A stretch of 64,000 nt of DNA from Cognatundibacterium luofuense (GCF_018139685.1 NZ_JAGSPN010000012.1:62001-126000); one strand, 5' to 3'. Shown: positions 16,842 to 25,882, counted from the stretch's first letter. Program-made: numbers and translations. Notes: a model not told the origin generated them from the letters alone.

Positions 16842-17936
16842 TTATTTTTTACCGGCTGTTTCTTTCCATTGCTTCAGGAAGGACAAGCGTTTCGCCTGAT
16901 CCAGATACTGCAGCAACATCGGATTGACCGGCAGCGGTTTGAGGCCGGTACCAATGACTTTCGCCAGTTCGGCGGAAGTGGTTTCGCCTTTCACGTCTGA
17001 ACGGATCGCATACAGCTTGGCTTCATTCGCGATCATGGTTTGTCCGCGTTTGGACAGGGTGTAATCCAGCCACAGTTTGGCTGCATTCGGATGTTTTGCA
17101 CCTTTGCTGATGAACATCACGCGCGACATTACCAGGGTGTAATCCTTCGGAATCTGAACACCGATGGACGGATCTTTGGCCGCGCGTACCAGCGCGTAGG
17201 AACCGAGAATGTTATAGCCGAGCAGGTTTTCGCCGGAAGAAATACGTTCCAGCATCGTGCCGGTAGAGGATTGCACACGCAGGGCAACACTGCCGAAGGC
17301 TTTGGCCAGATCCCAGAATTGCTGATTTTCGCGGCTGTCCTGCGTAATGAACATAAAGCCGACACCGGATTTTTCGATATCGTAGGCGGTGACTTTATTG
17401 CGGAATTTATCGCCTTTGGTCGTCAGCAGTTTTGCAAATTCAGCATGGGTTTTCGGGACTTCATCAGCCGTCACCAGACGTTTGTTATAGACGAACACTG
17501 CCGGTTCAAATGTGGTGCCGTAAGCGGCATTGTTCCACACCGCCCATTGCGGCATGGCCGGAATTTCCGGCGATGCATATGTCATGCCGTAACCGTCAGA
17601 AACCAGTTTGACCTGCAGATCCATCGCAGAAGACCACATCAGGTCAGCGCTGTTGCCACCGGCTGCCATTTCGGAAATGTAGCGGTTATACACTTCGGTG
17701 GAATTCATATCGTTGTATTCCACCTGCACATCCGGATACATGGCGCGGAAATCTTTGATCATCGGTTCCACTGCTTTGGTATCGGTCGCGCTGTAAATCA
17801 CCAGCTTGCCTTCTTTCTTCGCACCATCAACGATCTTCTGATAATCCGCAGGGTAGCCCGCCGGAACTTGCGCAATGGCTGTACCGGAAACGCTGATCGC
17901 AGCCAGCAAGCCGGTCATAAAGTGGCGTCTTTGCAT
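16842..17936 (-). CDS. Extracellular iron(III)-type binding protein (FbpA/AfuA-like)
   Basis: 364 residues. Signal peptide MQRRHFMTGLLAAISVSGTAIA, then a type II binding fold of the Fe3+/2-aminoethylphosphonate class (KLVIYSATDTKAVEPMIKDF, DLMWSSAMDLQ, GVGFMFITQDS). The Tyr pair typical of ferric-binding proteins cannot be located with confidence, so the substrate is open. It precedes the permease and ATPase genes and follows a Bug-type binding protein gene by about 50 bases. Confidence 0.87.
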   Translation of the reverse strand: MQRRHFMTGLLAAISVSGTAIAQVPAGYPADYQKIVDGAKKEGKLVIYSATDTKAVEPMIKDFRAMYPDVQVEYNDMNSTEVYNRYISEMAAGGNSADLMWSSAMDLQVKLVSDGYGMTYASPEIPAMPQWAVWNNAAYGTTFEPAVFVYNKRLVTADEVPKTHAEFAKLLTTKGDKFRNKVTAYDIEKSGVGFMFITQDSRENQQFWDLAKAFGSVALRVQSSTGTMLERISSGENLLGYNILGSYALVRAAKDPSIGVQIPKDYTLVMSRVMFISKGAKHPNAAKLWLDYTLSKRGQTMIANEAKLYAIRSDVKGETTSAELAKVIGTGLKPLPVNPMLLQYLDQAKRLSFLKQWKETAGKK

Positions 17937-17988
17937 GTTGTCTTCTCCTGTTATTTTCTGGTTTGGTTTTTTCCGGGAAGTGCAGGTA

Positions 17989-18960
17989 TTACCTGACCAT
18001 CCCCAGTTCTTTTGCCTGCACCCGGTAACGTTCCACCGTTTGCATCACATAATCGGTTAAGGCTTTTCCTGTCATCGAAAACGGATATAAACCCATCGCT
18101 TTTCGCTGTTCTGTAAAGGAGGGATTTTCCATTGCTTTCTCAAACTGGCTGACCCAGTACTGATATTCACCATCACTGATACCGGGGCTCATGTACACAC
18201 CACGGATAATCGGCCAGGTCACGTCATAACCTTGTTCACGTGCGGTCGGAATCTGTTCCAGTGCTCCGGGCAGGCGCGCATCTGCCAGTACCGCCAGCAC
18301 CCGGATGTCACCGGCTTTGGCATGCAGACTGGCTTCTGACACATCGCCGGACACAATCTGCACATGGTTGGCCAGCAAGGCAGTGAAGGATTCACCGCCG
18401 CCTTCAAAGGCGACCAGTTTCAGTGCTTTCGGATCGACACCGGCGATGCGGGCGATCTGCGCCATTTTCAGCCAGTCCTGACTGCCGACTGTGCCACCTG
18501 CACCGATCGCAAAGCGGCCAGGTTGCTTGCGCAAGGCTTCCATCAGTTCGCGCAGGGTTTTGTACGGCGCATCTTTACGAACCGCGATCATGCCGTAGTC
18601 AGTACCGATGGCGGCGACCCAGCGCACCTGCGTCGCATCTGCCTTACCGAATTTGCCTTCAGCAATATTCAGCAATGAGCCGCCGGAAAACGCGACCATC
18701 GTGTTTGGAATGGCTTTGCGCTGACTGAGCAGTGTTGTCCATGCTACTGCACCGACACCACCCGGCAGATAGCTGATCTGAAACGCTTGCGATGGCATCA
18801 CTTTTTGTACCAGTTTGCAGCTCAGATCCATTCCGCCACCGGGCTTCGCCGGTACGATACAGCGCGGACGCACCGCATCCGGTGTCTGGAAAACACTGGC
18901 GCTGGCAACTGGTACGAAAGCTGTCAGCAACATCGTGCAAAGGAGGTGGCGCATCGTCAT
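17989..18960 (-). CDS. Bug-family (TctC-like) tripartite tricarboxylate binding protein
   Basis: 323 residues with a signal peptide (cut near ASA-SVF) and the Bug fold: IVPAKPGGGMDLSCK, SYLPGGVGAVAW, GAGGTVGSQD, LVAFEGGGESFTALLANHV, GDVSEA. Bug proteins bind carboxylates or amides, and many in Burkholderiales act with TctDE kinases as sensors rather than transporters. No TctA/TctB membrane genes adjoin it, so a sensory or accessory role is likely. It is the first gene of the ABC operon. Start ATG 18960; ATG 18954 is also possible. Confidence 0.87.
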   Translation of the reverse strand: MTMRHLLCTMLLTAFVPVASASVFQTPDAVRPRCIVPAKPGGGMDLSCKLVQKVMPSQAFQISYLPGGVGAVAWTTLLSQRKAIPNTMVAFSGGSLLNIAEGKFGKADATQVRWVAAIGTDYGMIAVRKDAPYKTLRELMEALRKQPGRFAIGAGGTVGSQDWLKMAQIARIAGVDPKALKLVAFEGGGESFTALLANHVQIVSGDVSEASLHAKAGDIRVLAVLADARLPGALEQIPTAREQGYDVTWPIIRGVYMSPGISDGEYQYWVSQFEKAMENPSFTEQRKAMGLYPFSMTGKALTDYVMQTVERYRVQAKELGMVR

Positions 18961-19109
18961 AAGCGGTCCGGTTTTTTTTACATTCAGAGGAATGATGCAC
19001 AGATCTTAAAAGGCCAAGACTTTCAGCAAGCTTTCAGATGTCTGGAGTTCCGGAACGGAGTACGGTCTTATGCGGGAAAACGACAAAAAACAGAAGAAAA
19101 AAATTGCGT

Positions 19110-20243
19110 TCAGCGCACAACCGTACCGTTCTTGCCCAGTATAGTCAGTTCCGCGAACGAAGAGCCAGCATGATTTTTCTTGCTGTAGCTGATCTGCAGG
19201 CCGCCCAGATCCGTCGCTGGCATACTTTCCAGTGCGCTCATGAGTTGCGACGCTGTGAGTTCTGTAACACAGCGCTTCAACCCTTCGCACAGCAGTTTTG
19301 CAGCAGCATAACCTTCGAGTGACGCATAGCTGGCAGGCATTCCTGCTTTGAACTGGCGGATCGCTTTATGAAATTCACGCACCAGTGGTACACCGATATC
19401 CTGCGGATAAGGCATAACCTGCGTGACGCCGATACCACGCCCCGGATCGCCGAGCTCACTGTAAAACTGCTGCGAGCTGACATTCGACAGCATCAGAAAC
19501 TGCGGACGTTGCCCTGAAGCCAGTACCTGCTTCATGATCCTCAGACAAGCAGACGGCGTGCAGGCCATCATAACGGCTTGCGGCTGCTGGCTGATAATGG
19601 CCGCAATGATCTGATTTAACTGGGTATCCTGCCGCGAATATTTCAATTGCTGTAAGGGCTGGATCTGCAGCCGGTTCAGCTGGAGCTGAAATCCTGCGAG
19701 GCCGTCTTGTCCGAAACTGTCATCCTGTGTGACAGTCATGATGCGTTGCATTTGCATACGTTGCAGCATGTCACCCATGCGCGCAGCTTCATCGTGATAG
19801 CTTGCCCGCAGATGAAAGATATAGCCCTTGCCTTTTTGGTGCAGACTTTGTGCGCCGGAAAAAGGTGCAATTAAAGGGATCTGATACTGTTCCAGTAACG
19901 GAATAACCGCTTCGACAGTTGCCGTGCTGCGGTAACCGAATAACGCGGTTACACGGTCTTCACGGATCAGTTTTAGCGTGTTGGCACGGGCTTTTTCCGG
20001 CAGTCGCTGATCATCATACGAAATCAGTTCCAGTGGTCGTCCGTGTATGCCGCCGCGCTGATTGATCTGTTCGAAATAAAGCAGTGCACCCGAACGGTTT
20101 TCAGATGCAAGTCCCTGAATTTCTGCAGACTGGCCGATGCGGATCGGGTTATCGGCACGGGCCGGAACAGCACTGAATAATAAGGCGGGATAAAGTGATA
20201 ACCAGCGGCGACGGGATAAGGGCATGGAGAATAAATGATGCAT
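19110..20243 (-). CDS. LivK-like (type I fold) ABC binding protein
   Basis: About 377 residues from ATG 20243; ATG 20225 or a TTG at 20261 are alternatives because no clear Shine-Dalgarno is seen. Signal region followed by the branched-chain amino acid/amide binding pattern (IRIGQSAEIQGLASENRSGALLYFEQINQRGGIHG, then TALFGYRSTATVEAVIPL). Such proteins bind amino acids, amides or aromatic acids. No Liv permease genes adjoin it. It is divergent from the response regulator gene at 20454, which suggests joint regulation. Confidence 0.8.
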   Translation of the reverse strand: MHHLFSMPLSRRRWLSLYPALLFSAVPARADNPIRIGQSAEIQGLASENRSGALLYFEQINQRGGIHGRPLELISYDDQRLPEKARANTLKLIREDRVTALFGYRSTATVEAVIPLLEQYQIPLIAPFSGAQSLHQKGKGYIFHLRASYHDEAARMGDMLQRMQMQRIMTVTQDDSFGQDGLAGFQLQLNRLQIQPLQQLKYSRQDTQLNQIIAAIISQQPQAVMMACTPSACLRIMKQVLASGQRPQFLMLSNVSSQQFYSELGDPGRGIGVTQVMPYPQDIGVPLVREFHKAIRQFKAGMPASYASLEGYAAAKLLCEGLKRCVTELTASQLMSALESMPATDLGGLQISYSKKNHAGSSFAELTILGKNGTVVR

Positions 20244-20369
20244 TGCGGAAACAGTGCGCAAATGTATAGATCCATGCTTTCAGTTCGCTTTCATTATGCA
20301 AACACGATTTTATGTGTTTGATCGGCGCAAAATGCACAGCCAGACATCGCATTTGACGGCAAACTGTGC

Positions 20370-20397
20370 CATTCTGAATTTGAAAAAATTCAGAATG
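20370..20397. promoter_or_regulatory. 12-bp inverted repeat in divergent promoter region
   Basis: CATTCTGAATTT (20370-20381) and AAATTCAGAATG (20386-20397) are perfect inverted repeats around GAAA. There is no T-run, and it lies 56 bases upstream of the response regulator start, between divergent genes. It could be an operator for the regulator or a leader hairpin with a GNRA loop. Confidence 0.55.
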
Positions 20398-20453
20398 TGT
20401 GCCGGTACCGACAGAAAACGGTACTGATTTTCCCTATACGATGGAATGAATAT

Positions 20454-21131
20454 ATGCGGATATTGCTGGTTGAAGATCATCAGGAATTATCGCACTGGGT
20501 GGCGCGTGCTTTGCGTGATGCGCGGCTGACAGTGGAGACAGCGGGTAATGGTGCGGATGCGGATGCGTTGTTGCTGACGCAGGAATACGGACTGGTGATT
20601 CTGGATCTGAGCCTGCCGAAAATGGACGGGCTGGAAGTACTGAAACGCATGCGCGCGCGTGGCAGCAAATGTCCGGTACTGATACTGACGGCGCGTGGCG
20701 GTTTGCAGGATAAGGTGCAGGGCTTAAATCTGGGCGCAGATGATTATCTGGCCAAACCGTTTGAACTGGCAGAACTGGAAGCGCGGGTGAAAGCCTTGCT
20801 GCGGCGTTCGCAGGGCAATGAAGCTGTGGTACTGCAATGCGGACAATTAAGCTTTGATACGGTGTTGCGCCAATTCTTTTATGACGGTACGGCGCTGTCG
20901 CTGACGCCGCGCGAATATGCTGTGCTGGAAGTGCTGATTTCGCGTCCCGGGCAGGCTGTGCCGAAAGAGAAATTATTCGATCAGGTCTTTGCGCTCGATG
21001 ATGATGCGAATGTCGATGCGATTGAAATTTATATTCACCGTCTGCGTAAAAAGCTGGACGCCGTCAGTCAGGGACATGTCGCGATTGTGACGCTGCGCGG
21101 CATCGGATATTTGCTGGAAGCGCGTCCATGA
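20454..21131 (+). CDS. OmpR/PhoB-family response regulator (TctD/QseB-like)
   Basis: 225 residues. Receiver domain 1-115 with acidic pair E7-D8, phospho-acceptor Asp51 in VILDLSLPKMDG and a conserved Lys in the ADDYLAKPF segment. A winged-helix DNA-binding domain follows from ~125 (LTPREYAVLEVLISRPGQAV ... VDAIEIYIHRLRKKL). Start ATG 20454 (weak GGA upstream). The stop overlaps the kinase start by 4 bases (ATGA), so the two are translationally coupled. It probably regulates the divergent binding-protein genes in response to their ligand, as TctD does in enterics. Confidence 0.92.
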   Translation: MRILLVEDHQELSHWVARALRDARLTVETAGNGADADALLLTQEYGLVILDLSLPKMDGLEVLKRMRARGSKCPVLILTARGGLQDKVQGLNLGADDYLAKPFELAELEARVKALLRRSQGNEAVVLQCGQLSFDTVLRQFFYDGTALSLTPREYAVLEVLISRPGQAVPKEKLFDQVFALDDDANVDAIEIYIHRLRKKLDAVSQGHVAIVTLRGIGYLLEARP

Positions 21132-22618
21132 GCAAACCAGCGCAGCCGGGCAGTCTGCACGGTCAGTTTTTACGCTGGCTGCTGATCCCGCTGATTATGC
21201 TGGTGGTGGTGAATGCATTTTCTGTTTACAACAATGCCTTAGAAGCGGCCGATCTGGCCTATGACCGTTCTTTGCTGTCCTCTGCACGGGCGCTGGGTGA
21301 GCGGGTGGCGATTGTGGATGGCAAAGTTACAGTCGATGTGCCGTATGTGGCGCTCGACAGTTTTGAAACCGATACGCTGGGTCGCTTGTATTACCGCGTG
21401 ACCGGCATACGCGGTGAATATGTGTCCGGATATGAAGATTTGCCCGACTTGCCGCGCAATGCCGCAAGGTCGGATGTGTATCCGGCGTTGGTGCATTTTT
21501 TCCATGCCGAATATCAGGGGCAGCCGGTGCGCGTGGCTGCTTTGCATCAGCCAGTGTATGACGATCAGATGCGCGGCATCGCGCTGGTGGAAGTGGCAGA
21601 AACGCTGGATGCCCGTCGTGGTTTGTCGCGCAAAATCCTGATCGATACGCTGATGCGGCAGGCTTTGCTGGTGCTGGCGGTAGCTGGTCTGGTGTGGCTG
21701 GCGCTGCACTTTGTGCTGCAACCTTTGCTGGAACTCAGCCAGCGTGTGGCGGAACGCGAACCGACCGATTTATCCGGATTTTCGCCGGATCTGGTGCACC
21801 ATGAAGTACGTCCGCTGATTCTGGCAATGAATGGCTATATGCAAAGGCTGGATCAGTTAATCAGCAGCCAGAAACGCTTTATTGCGGATGCCTCACATCA
21901 GTTACGCACGCCGCTGACAGTACTGAAAACCCAGGCCGAGCTGGCTTTGCGCGAACAGGATCCGGAAGCGATGCGCCGCATCGTCGAAAGTATTGCCACC
22001 ACCACCGATACCACGGTGCATCTGGCAAACCGCTTGCTGACGCTGGCGCGAACCGGGCATGGTCTTGCTGCGGCAGATATGGCCAGCCTGAATCTGGCGG
22101 ATCTGGCGCGCACAGTCTGTCTGGAGCTGGCTTTGCCTGCGGTCCGTAAGCAAGTGGATCTGGAACTGGACGCGCCGCCTGCTGTGTATCTGCACGGACA
22201 TGCGCTGCTGTTGCAGGAAATGCTCAGCAATCTTGTGGATAACGCAATCCGTTATACACCGGCTGGCGGCTCCGTCACGGTCAGGTTGCTGCAGGAAGGC
22301 AAGCAACTCAGACTCAGCGTTTGCGATACCGGCCCGGGTCTCAGCGCGGCAGATCAGGAAAAAGCGTTTGAACCGTTTTTCCGTGCCAGCGGCGCACAAC
22401 ACACCAATCCCGGTGGCAGTGGTCTGGGGCTGGCGATTGTGCACGATATCGTGATGCTGCATCACGGACAAATTCGTTTATCCGATGCCTGCCCGCAAGA
22501 CAACAGTCACACGCGCGGTTTGTGCGTGACGATACACTTTGCTTGCCTGGCTCCGCCGGATTCTGCGATACTCCCCCCAGGTATCTCACCGAAGCCCACA
22601 GAACATCATGACAACTGA
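21128..22618 (+). CDS. TctE-like sensor histidine kinase
   Basis: 496 residues. First TM ~14-32, periplasmic sensor ~33-175 of the 2CSK_N type, second TM ~178-198, then HisKA with His257 in DASHQLRTPL and an HATPase with LVDNAIRYTP, DTGPGLS and GGSGLGLAIV. TctE-family kinases respond to tricarboxylates, often through a binding protein. The C-terminal coding end contains the operator-like site and start of the next gene (overlap 22608-22618). Confidence 0.92.
   Translation: MSKPAQPGSLHGQFLRWLLIPLIMLVVVNAFSVYNNALEAADLAYDRSLLSSARALGERVAIVDGKVTVDVPYVALDSFETDTLGRLYYRVTGIRGEYVSGYEDLPDLPRNAARSDVYPALVHFFHAEYQGQPVRVAALHQPVYDDQMRGIALVEVAETLDARRGLSRKILIDTLMRQALLVLAVAGLVWLALHFVLQPLLELSQRVAEREPTDLSGFSPDLVHHEVRPLILAMNGYMQRLDQLISSQKRFIADASHQLRTPLTVLKTQAELALREQDPEAMRRIVESIATTTDTTVHLANRLLTLARTGHGLAAADMASLNLADLARTVCLELALPAVRKQVDLELDAPPAVYLHGHALLLQEMLSNLVDNAIRYTPAGGSVTVRLLQEGKQLRLSVCDTGPGLSAADQEKAFEPFFRASGAQHTNPGGSGLGLAIVHDIVMLHHGQIRLSDACPQDNSHTRGLCVTIHFACLAPPDSAILPPGISPKPTEHHDN
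22567..22585. promoter_or_regulatory. G/C-tract operator-like site before the CsoR-family gene
   Basis: GATAC and GTATC form a perfect 5-base inverted repeat around TCCCCCCAG. It ends 22 bases before the start of the CsoR/RcnR-family gene, inside the 3' end of the kinase gene. RcnR, FrmR and CsoR recognise C/G tracts flanked by short inverted repeats, so an autoregulatory operator is inferred. Confidence 0.5.
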
Positions 22619-22919
22619 GCACACCCCCTCCCCGGTATCAGAAGTATCAGGCGCGTTGCAAACGACGCAGCGCAAAGATCTGCTGCACCGGCTGGCACGG
22701 GTGGAAGGCCAGATCCGTGGCATACAAAAACTGATTGCGCAGGAACAGCCAGCCGATCAGGAACTGGTAGCGCAGCAAATGCTGGCAGCGCGTAAAGCAC
22801 TGGATAAGTCATACGCCCTGTTGCTCAGTTACGCTGTGCAAAACGCCAGCGCAGACGATGCGGAAGGCTGGCAACAGCAGCAACAGCGCATTGCCCGCTT
22901 ACTCGAAAAATTTGCCTGA
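22608..22919 (+). CDS. CsoR/RcnR/FrmR-family regulator lacking Cys ligands
   Basis: 103 residues from ATG 22608. The core (RLARVEGQIRGIQKLIAQEQ ... AARKALDKSYALLLSY) matches the all-helical DUF156 family of metal- or formaldehyde-sensing repressors. The protein contains no cysteine. By alignment with FrmR, its key Cys position is Gln and its His position is Tyr, so the usual copper, nickel or formaldehyde chemistry is not possible. It overlaps the kinase gene by 11 bases and the next gene by 1 base, so it is part of the signalling operon. The ligand is unknown. Confidence 0.85.
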   Translation: MTTEHTPSPVSEVSGALQTTQRKDLLHRLARVEGQIRGIQKLIAQEQPADQELVAQQMLAARKALDKSYALLLSYAVQNASADDAEGWQQQQQRIARLLEKFA

Positions 22920-23707
22920 TGAACGGGCAGCGCCGCACCTTACTCTGCGGACTGGCCCTGCTGGCAGGGATGCCGGTATCCCACGCACAAATTCAGCCAT
23001 TGCTGAAGATGGTGTTGTATGTGCGTGAAAACCGGAATGAAGCCGGACAAATGCTGCCGCTGCGCGACGAAGTACGGCGTCTGCTGGATCTGATTGAACA
23101 ACGGGCCGGTCTGCAATTTGAGATTGAACGTTATCCGTATCCGCGCTTACTCGAAAAAACCCGTAACCATGAAGGCATTGCGTTTGGCCTCAGCATGAAC
23201 CGCAATCTGAGTGAACTGATACTCAGCGACCCGTTTATGAGTAATCAGGTCTGGATGGTGGTGCGCAGTGATGCGGTGTTCCCTTTCCGCAGCATCGAAG
23301 ATTTGCGCGGCAAAACCGTGGGTGTGGTGCGCGGTTCCAGTTACGGCGATGAATTTGATGCACGGCGTAACAGCCTGTTTAAAATCGAAGAAGATGTCAG
23401 CTCGCACACAGCGCGTTTGCGTAAGCTGATGAACCGCCGTATGGATGTGATGCTGTTCGGCGATTTCCATACTCGCGCTGATGAAGTCAGCCTGTATCTG
23501 CATCAGTTACTGGCCGAAGAAAAATCACCGCTGAAGCCCGGCGAAAACTTTGTGGTCATCGAACGTCCTTTGCTGATCGACGAACTCTGCTTCGCGGCAA
23601 CGCCCAAGCACGAAGAAATCCTGCGTCGTCTGAATCTCGCCATCGGCCAGTTGCGCCGTAACGGTGAATTGCAGCGTGTGCTGCTGTCACCGCGTAAACC
23701 GGGCTGA
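22919..23707 (+). CDS. HisJ/FliY-type periplasmic binding protein
   Basis: 262 residues with a signal peptide (cut near SHA-QIQ). The type II amino-acid-like binding fold shows LSDPFMSNQVWMVVR, SIEDLRGKTVGVVRGSSYGDEF and MDVMLFGDFHTRADE. No permease or ATPase is linked, so it probably delivers a signal to the TctE-like kinase or scavenges a ligand. The start overlaps the preceding stop (TGATG). It is the fourth gene of the coupled operon. Confidence 0.82.
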   Translation: MNGQRRTLLCGLALLAGMPVSHAQIQPLLKMVLYVRENRNEAGQMLPLRDEVRRLLDLIEQRAGLQFEIERYPYPRLLEKTRNHEGIAFGLSMNRNLSELILSDPFMSNQVWMVVRSDAVFPFRSIEDLRGKTVGVVRGSSYGDEFDARRNSLFKIEEDVSSHTARLRKLMNRRMDVMLFGDFHTRADEVSLYLHQLLAEEKSPLKPGENFVVIERPLLIDELCFAATPKHEEILRRLNLAIGQLRRNGELQRVLLSPRKPG

Positions 23708-24229
23708 AGCAGATACCGTTCAGCGCGGGATTTTCCTGAAAAATTTTATCCACCGGCTGTTCAGTGTTTATACAGCACTTATCCCTGTGTTTATCCACTG
23801 AAAATCAGGCATTTATCAGGTTTATCCTGTTGTTATTCACTGATACAGAGTACTTTTTCACAGTGTTATCCACAATGTCGTGAGCGATAGAATACGTGAT
23901 GGCTGTGATTTTCCTTCCTGCTGAACGCTTGCATTGCGTGTGGTTTCTGGCAATGCAGGATTGCTGATATTTTCAGCAGCAGAGTATCTGTTTTTGCTGC
24001 TGAGGAAAAACAGCTTGCTGATCTGCTTACTTGTGAAAGGAATATTGAAAACACAGGTGTTTTCAGGTGTCTGATGCTGACAAGCAGCAAGTTATCCCTG
24101 TATTTTCCCGTACTTATCCCTGCGGATATCAACAATTCAGGCGGGGTTTATGCACACATTTATCCACAGAAAAAACAGGAAGACGTCTGACAGGCTGCCG
24201 CAGCGCTGAAAAAGGCTGAAAATGCCTTA
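23708..24229. other. Intergenic region with DnaA-box cluster
   Basis: No gene is supported here. All boxes are on the + strand. Matches to TTATNCACA: 23866-23874 and 24160-24168 (TTATCCACA) and 24148-24156 (TTATGCACA). One-mismatch forms: 23746-23754, 23791-23799 and 23833-23841. A related word TTATCCCTG occurs three times (23779, 24092, 24114). The density suggests DnaA binding. The neighbouring genes are not those of a standard oriC (no dnaA, rpmH or gidA), so a DnaA-titration or reactivation-type locus is as likely. Confidence 0.55.
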
Positions 24230-24312
24230 AATGCGGTGTTCTGCATAGCGATCCGGCGGTCGTCGGCAGAAAGTCCGGGCCTCAGAAAATGCCTGATGCG
24301 GACTTCTGCACA
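24230..24312 (+). repeat. Dispersed ~84-bp intergenic repeat, copy A
   Basis: Shares the core ATGCGGTGTTC.GCA.AGCGATCCGGC.GTCGTCGGCAGAAAGTCCGG and the end TGCACA with copies B (37922-38005), C (52697-52780, inverted) and D (53664-53747). It lies between the end of the HisJ-like gene and the end of the convergent radical SAM gene. Confidence 0.9.
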
Positions 24313-24355
24313 ATGATGACGGGAAAAACAGCCAGCGGGCGCTGGCTGCGGGGAC

Positions 24356-25882
24356 TCAGGCAGCCAGATGCTGGCGCTGGCGTTGCGGTGTGGATTTGCC
24401 TTTGGCTTCTTTCGCTTGCTGACCTTTGTGGCTGGCACCCTGCTGATGCTGGGCACTGCCGGCGTAATCGCCTGCCAGCAAGGCTTTGACCTCGTCGGCC
24501 GGCATTTGATCATGCTGCTGCAGCCACTGGCTGACCAGCGCGGCAAGACGGTCGAGTGCGATACGGTGGGTAGCGTCGGTATTCGCAAAAATCCAGTCAG
24601 AGAACGCCATGAAGCGGGCAAACGGTGCATCGCCCAGCATTACCGGCAGCGTGTTGGCAAAACGACCGGAATTCGCCACCATGTCCCAGTAACGCGCAAA
24701 ACGCACCAGACGCTGCATGTCAGTGAACGGAATGTCGCGGTTTTCCAGAATCGTGTACGGCGGTTGCGGATCGAAACGCAGCGCGTATTCATCGGTATGG
24801 CGGATGATCGGCGTGCCGCGCAAACGCTTCAGAATACCAAACTGAATTTCATGCGGTCCGACCTCAACCAGATGATCAAAGCCTTTACCAAAGCTTTCCA
24901 TGGTTTCACCCGGCAAACCGGCAATCAGATCCACATGCAAATGCGCATGCGATTCGGTACACAGCCAGCGGATATTTTCAGCGGCTTTCTGATTATTCTG
25001 CTTACGACTGATCAGACTTTGTACTTCCGGATTAAAACTCTGAATCCCGATTTCAAACTGCAGCGTTCCTTCCGGGAATTTGCGTATGCCTTCTTTCAGC
25101 GCATCCGGCAAATGATCCGGTACCACTTCAAAGTGCGCGAACACCGGATCAGCAGGATTGGCTTCCAGCTTATCGAGGAAGAACTGCATGATCTTCAGAC
25201 TGGTCTTAATATTCAGATTAAAAGTCCGGTCGACAAACTTAAACAGACGCGCACCGCGCTGATACAGCGATTCCATTTCCGCCAGAAACTGGTCAATATC
25301 AAATGGCCACGCGGTTTTATCCAGTGATGACAAACAGAATTCACACTTGAACGGACAACCGCGCGAGGCTTCCACATACAGCGTGCGGTGACGGATATCG
25401 GTGTCGGAATACAGCTGATACGGCAGCTTCAGCTCGGTCAGCGGCGGCTGCGCACCGGCATGGACTTTCATCAGCGGTTTCGGGCCGTTCAGAATCTGGC
25501 GGCACAGTTCAGCAAAAGTAATATCGCCCCAGCCGGTAATGACATAATCGGCCAGACGGATAATTTCCTGCTTATCGGTTTCATGCGAGACTTCGGGGCC
25601 GCCGAGGATGATCACCACTTCCGGTGCCACCTGCTTCAGAATCGCCACGATTTGCGTGATCTCGATCACATTCCAGATATACACACCAAAACCGACGATC
25701 AGTTTCTGATCCGGCTGACGGTGCGCCAGAATTTTTTCCACGATATCGGTTGGCCGCAAGCCGATCACAAACTCTTGTATCGTGGTTTGCTCCGTTAGTT
25801 CGCCCATATTCGCGAGCAGGTAACGCAATCCCAGCGCGGCATGGGCATAACGGGCATTCAGGGTAGTCAGCAAAATAGTCAT
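24356..25882 (-). CDS. B12-binding radical SAM protein with DUF4080
   Basis: 508 residues from ATG 25882; a longer frame to 25987 is not needed and lacks support. N-terminal cobalamin-binding Rossmann domain ~1-140 (GFGVYIWNV, VVIILGGPEVSHE), then the radical SAM core with the 4Fe-4S motif RGCPFKCEFC (Cys176, 180, 183), and a C-terminal DUF4080 region (~350-450). The tail is Gln/Lys-rich. Members are thought to carry out methylation or other radical chemistry; the substrate is unknown. It converges with the binding protein gene across a long intergenic region. Confidence 0.88.
   Translation of the reverse strand: MTILLTTLNARYAHAALGLRYLLANMGELTEQTTIQEFVIGLRPTDIVEKILAHRQPDQKLIVGFGVYIWNVIEITQIVAILKQVAPEVVIILGGPEVSHETDKQEIIRLADYVITGWGDITFAELCRQILNGPKPLMKVHAGAQPPLTELKLPYQLYSDTDIRHRTLYVEASRGCPFKCEFCLSSLDKTAWPFDIDQFLAEMESLYQRGARLFKFVDRTFNLNIKTSLKIMQFFLDKLEANPADPVFAHFEVVPDHLPDALKEGIRKFPEGTLQFEIGIQSFNPEVQSLISRKQNNQKAAENIRWLCTESHAHLHVDLIAGLPGETMESFGKGFDHLVEVGPHEIQFGILKRLRGTPIIRHTDEYALRFDPQPPYTILENRDIPFTDMQRLVRFARYWDMVANSGRFANTLPVMLGDAPFARFMAFSDWIFANTDATHRIALDRLAALVSQWLQQHDQMPADEVKALLAGDYAGSAQHQQGASHKGQQAKEAKGKSTPQRQRQHLAA

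Noticed and set aside
23708-24229. The chromosomal oriC itself
   Set aside because: DnaA boxes are present, but dnaA, dnaN, rpmH, parAB or gidA are absent from both sides and no clear AT-rich unwinding region is seen. It is kept only as a DnaA-box cluster.
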